In this document: one piece after another, positions 62,731-64,000 of the stretch
Layout of the letters: each line of letters opens with the position of its first letter
Numbering within the stretch: the stretch's first letter is position 1
NCBI RefSeq assembly: GCF_024204685.1
Contig: NZ_CP100350.1
Location: 558,001-622,000, forward strand
Direction of reading: 5' to 3'
From: Gilvimarinus sp. DA14
Lineage (GTDB): Bacteria; Pseudomonadota; Gammaproteobacteria; Pseudomonadales; Cellvibrionaceae
DNA length: 64,000 nucleotides
Program-made: the position numbers and the translations under genes
Notes under the pieces: model-generated
What the model was told of the DNA's origin: nothing
Database searches by the model: none
The model's input: the letters and a program-made list of their open reading frames with translations, nothing else

Positions 62731-64000
62731 ATGCCGATAGATTTCACCCAGCTGTATACGGGAATGGGCGCAAAAACTGCCGCGCGCACTGCGGGTGCTA
62801 GCCCACAAGCCAATAGTGCGCTGGCTCAGCTGCGGCTGACACCGGGAGAGGCCGTCAGCGCCGAGGTGCTGAATGTAAAATCCATTAAACCCGAGCACCA
62901 GCAGTGGCTCAGCCGCGAGCAGCCGGCGAGTTTACCCCCCGCCAATACCAGGCCCGGCGACGCACGGGCCGCGTTGCGCTTAGCCACACTGCTGATAAAA
63001 GGCCAGAGTTTACCTGTCATCACACGCGAAGCTCTGCAGCCGGGGCAACAAGTTGCTGTAGCGTTAACCAGTAATCGCCAGCTCAGCCTCAGGCCAGAGA
63101 CAAGCGCAGCGACGCCCCGGCCAGAATCCACGGGCAATAACCGTCCAGCAGTGGCGGCCGAGGTATTAAACCAGGCGCTACGGGAAATACTGCCGCGCCA
63201 GGCGGGCCCAAGTGTCGAGCCGCTCGCTGCAGCACTGGCCCGCGTGTTGCAAAAGCTACCGCAGCCTCCGGGCACGCAGCCGTTAACACAGTCGCTCCAG
63301 CAGCTCGCCAAAGCGCCTGTTGCATTGCGACCCGGGGTCCCACTTGAACCTGTGCAATTAAAATCGGCGCTGGAGCAGAGCGGCAGTTTATTCGAAAGGC
63401 ATTTGGCAAACGCCAAAAGCAAAGGCCCGGAGGCGGTGCAGCAGGTAATCAGTACCGACCGCAAAGCCACCCTGCTCCATCTCGCCAAACAAGTGACTGC
63501 GCAATTACCCGCGGCGGCACAAGCAACAGCGCCTGGACTGAAAATTCCAGCGACACAGGCGGCCTTACGCCCCAGAGAAGCGGCCGACGTAGCGGCTATT
63601 GTGCGTCTGCTCTCAGCAGGCTCAAACGCTCAGGGCGTTAATAGCCATGGCGCCCAAGCGCAACTCTCCAGCCCCGTCAGTCCCACTGCAGTCAATCCCG
63701 CGCAGGGCAAAACACCAGCCGGCAGCTTACCTGCCGGCATGGATAGCTTGAGCATTAAAGGCGGCGAACTCAATTTAAGCCAGCTGTTACTAAACAGTCA
63801 GCATATCCCTCGCGAGACCTCCGAATCCAGAGCGCTGCGCACTCAATTACTGCTGCTCACCCATCAGCTGACGCTCAACAGTTTGGCCCGTATTCGCCAA
63901 CAGCAATTGCAGCCCGAGGCCAGCCGCGCAAGAACCGGCGAAGCAGCGCCGGGGATCAATGTGCATTTTGAGCTGCCAATACGCTTAGATCAGGGGGTTT
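62731..64000 (+). CDS. FliK-like flagellar hook-length control protein, 3' end outside window
   Basis: An open frame runs from the ATG at 62731 (GGAC about 7 nt upstream) to the window end, 423 codons, with no stop. The sequence is Ala/Gln/Pro/Leu-rich and low in complexity, as expected for the N-terminal and middle parts of FliK-type proteins; the conserved C-terminal FliK domain would lie past the window. In Pseudomonas-like genomes a FliK-like gene also stands divergent to ccmA, which supports the call. The product would set flagellar hook length or a related export switch. The assignment rests mainly on context and composition. Confidence 0.6.
   Translation, partial: MPIDFTQLYTGMGAKTAARTAGASPQANSALAQLRLTPGEAVSAEVLNVKSIKPEHQQWLSREQPASLPPANTRPGDARAALRLATLLIKGQSLPVITREALQPGQQVAVALTSNRQLSLRPETSAATPRPESTGNNRPAVAAEVLNQALREILPRQAGPSVEPLAAALARVLQKLPQPPGTQPLTQSLQQLAKAPVALRPGVPLEPVQLKSALEQSGSLFERHLANAKSKGPEAVQQVISTDRKATLLHLAKQVTAQLPAAAQATAPGLKIPATQAALRPREAADVAAIVRLLSAGSNAQGVNSHGAQAQLSSPVSPTAVNPAQGKTPAGSLPAGMDSLSIKGGELNLSQLLLNSQHIPRETSESRALRTQLLLLTHQLTLNSLARIRQQQLQPEASRARTGEAAPGINVHFELPIRLDQGV

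Overview
The window looks like a chromosomal segment of a marine, polysaccharide-degrading gammaproteobacterium, most likely of the Cellvibrionaceae or a close relative. This is inferred from three large TonB-dependent receptors, a secreted GH43 glycosidase, a lipoprotein with a poly-serine linker of the kind common in Saccharophagus/Teredinibacter, the smc-zipA-ligA order, and a complete cytochrome c maturation cluster beside a fliK-like gene. I could not run a homology search, so family calls rest on motifs read by eye.

Region by region. (1) 0-15 kb, nutrient capture: a LysR regulator (cut by the window start), two carbohydrate-type TonB-dependent receptors separated by a DnaQ/GIY-YIG fusion nuclease, a GntR/FCD regulator, a PQQ-type sugar dehydrogenase lipoprotein with two haem-binding motifs, a GH43 enzyme, a small DUF6122 membrane protein and an esterase lipoprotein. 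(2) 15.3-24.7 kb: a double-length UvrA (four ATPase sites in one chain), then a BlaI-like repressor and M56 membrane protease pair divergent from a third TonB-dependent receptor. (3) 24.7-33.9 kb, glycogen metabolism: glgC, a GH57 enzyme, malQ and a PilZ protein on the minus strand, divergent from glgB-glgA.

(4) 33.9-43.4 kb is an accessory island, bounded by two copies of a ~210-bp repeat in opposite orientation. It holds a GlxA-type regulator with an exported DJ-1 protein, a block of small genes between two 47-48-bp direct repeats, an IS110 transposase remnant, and an AT-rich run of minus-strand genes separated by sequences that have the architecture of integron attC sites. I interpret that run (about 38.56-42.85 kb) as a gene-cassette array without a visible integrase. 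Its cassettes carry a restriction-endonuclease-like protein with TPR repeats, a three-gene unit of two paralogous 2-oxoglutarate/Fe(II) oxygenases plus an unrecognised protein, and a GIY-YIG (T5orf172-like) nuclease. This is the most novel part of the window.

(5) 43.5-64 kb returns to core functions: a DUF815 ATPase, a response regulator, a bacterial voltage-gated cation channel, hemB, ligA, zipA, smc, and the ccmABCDEFGHI haem lyase system. The ccm cluster is split between ccmG and ccmH by a tRNA-Val/tRNA-Asp operon on the opposite strand. That operon is followed by two ~90-bp structured repeats, the first of which ends in a copy of the tRNA-Asp 3' end. A fliK-like gene runs off the window end.
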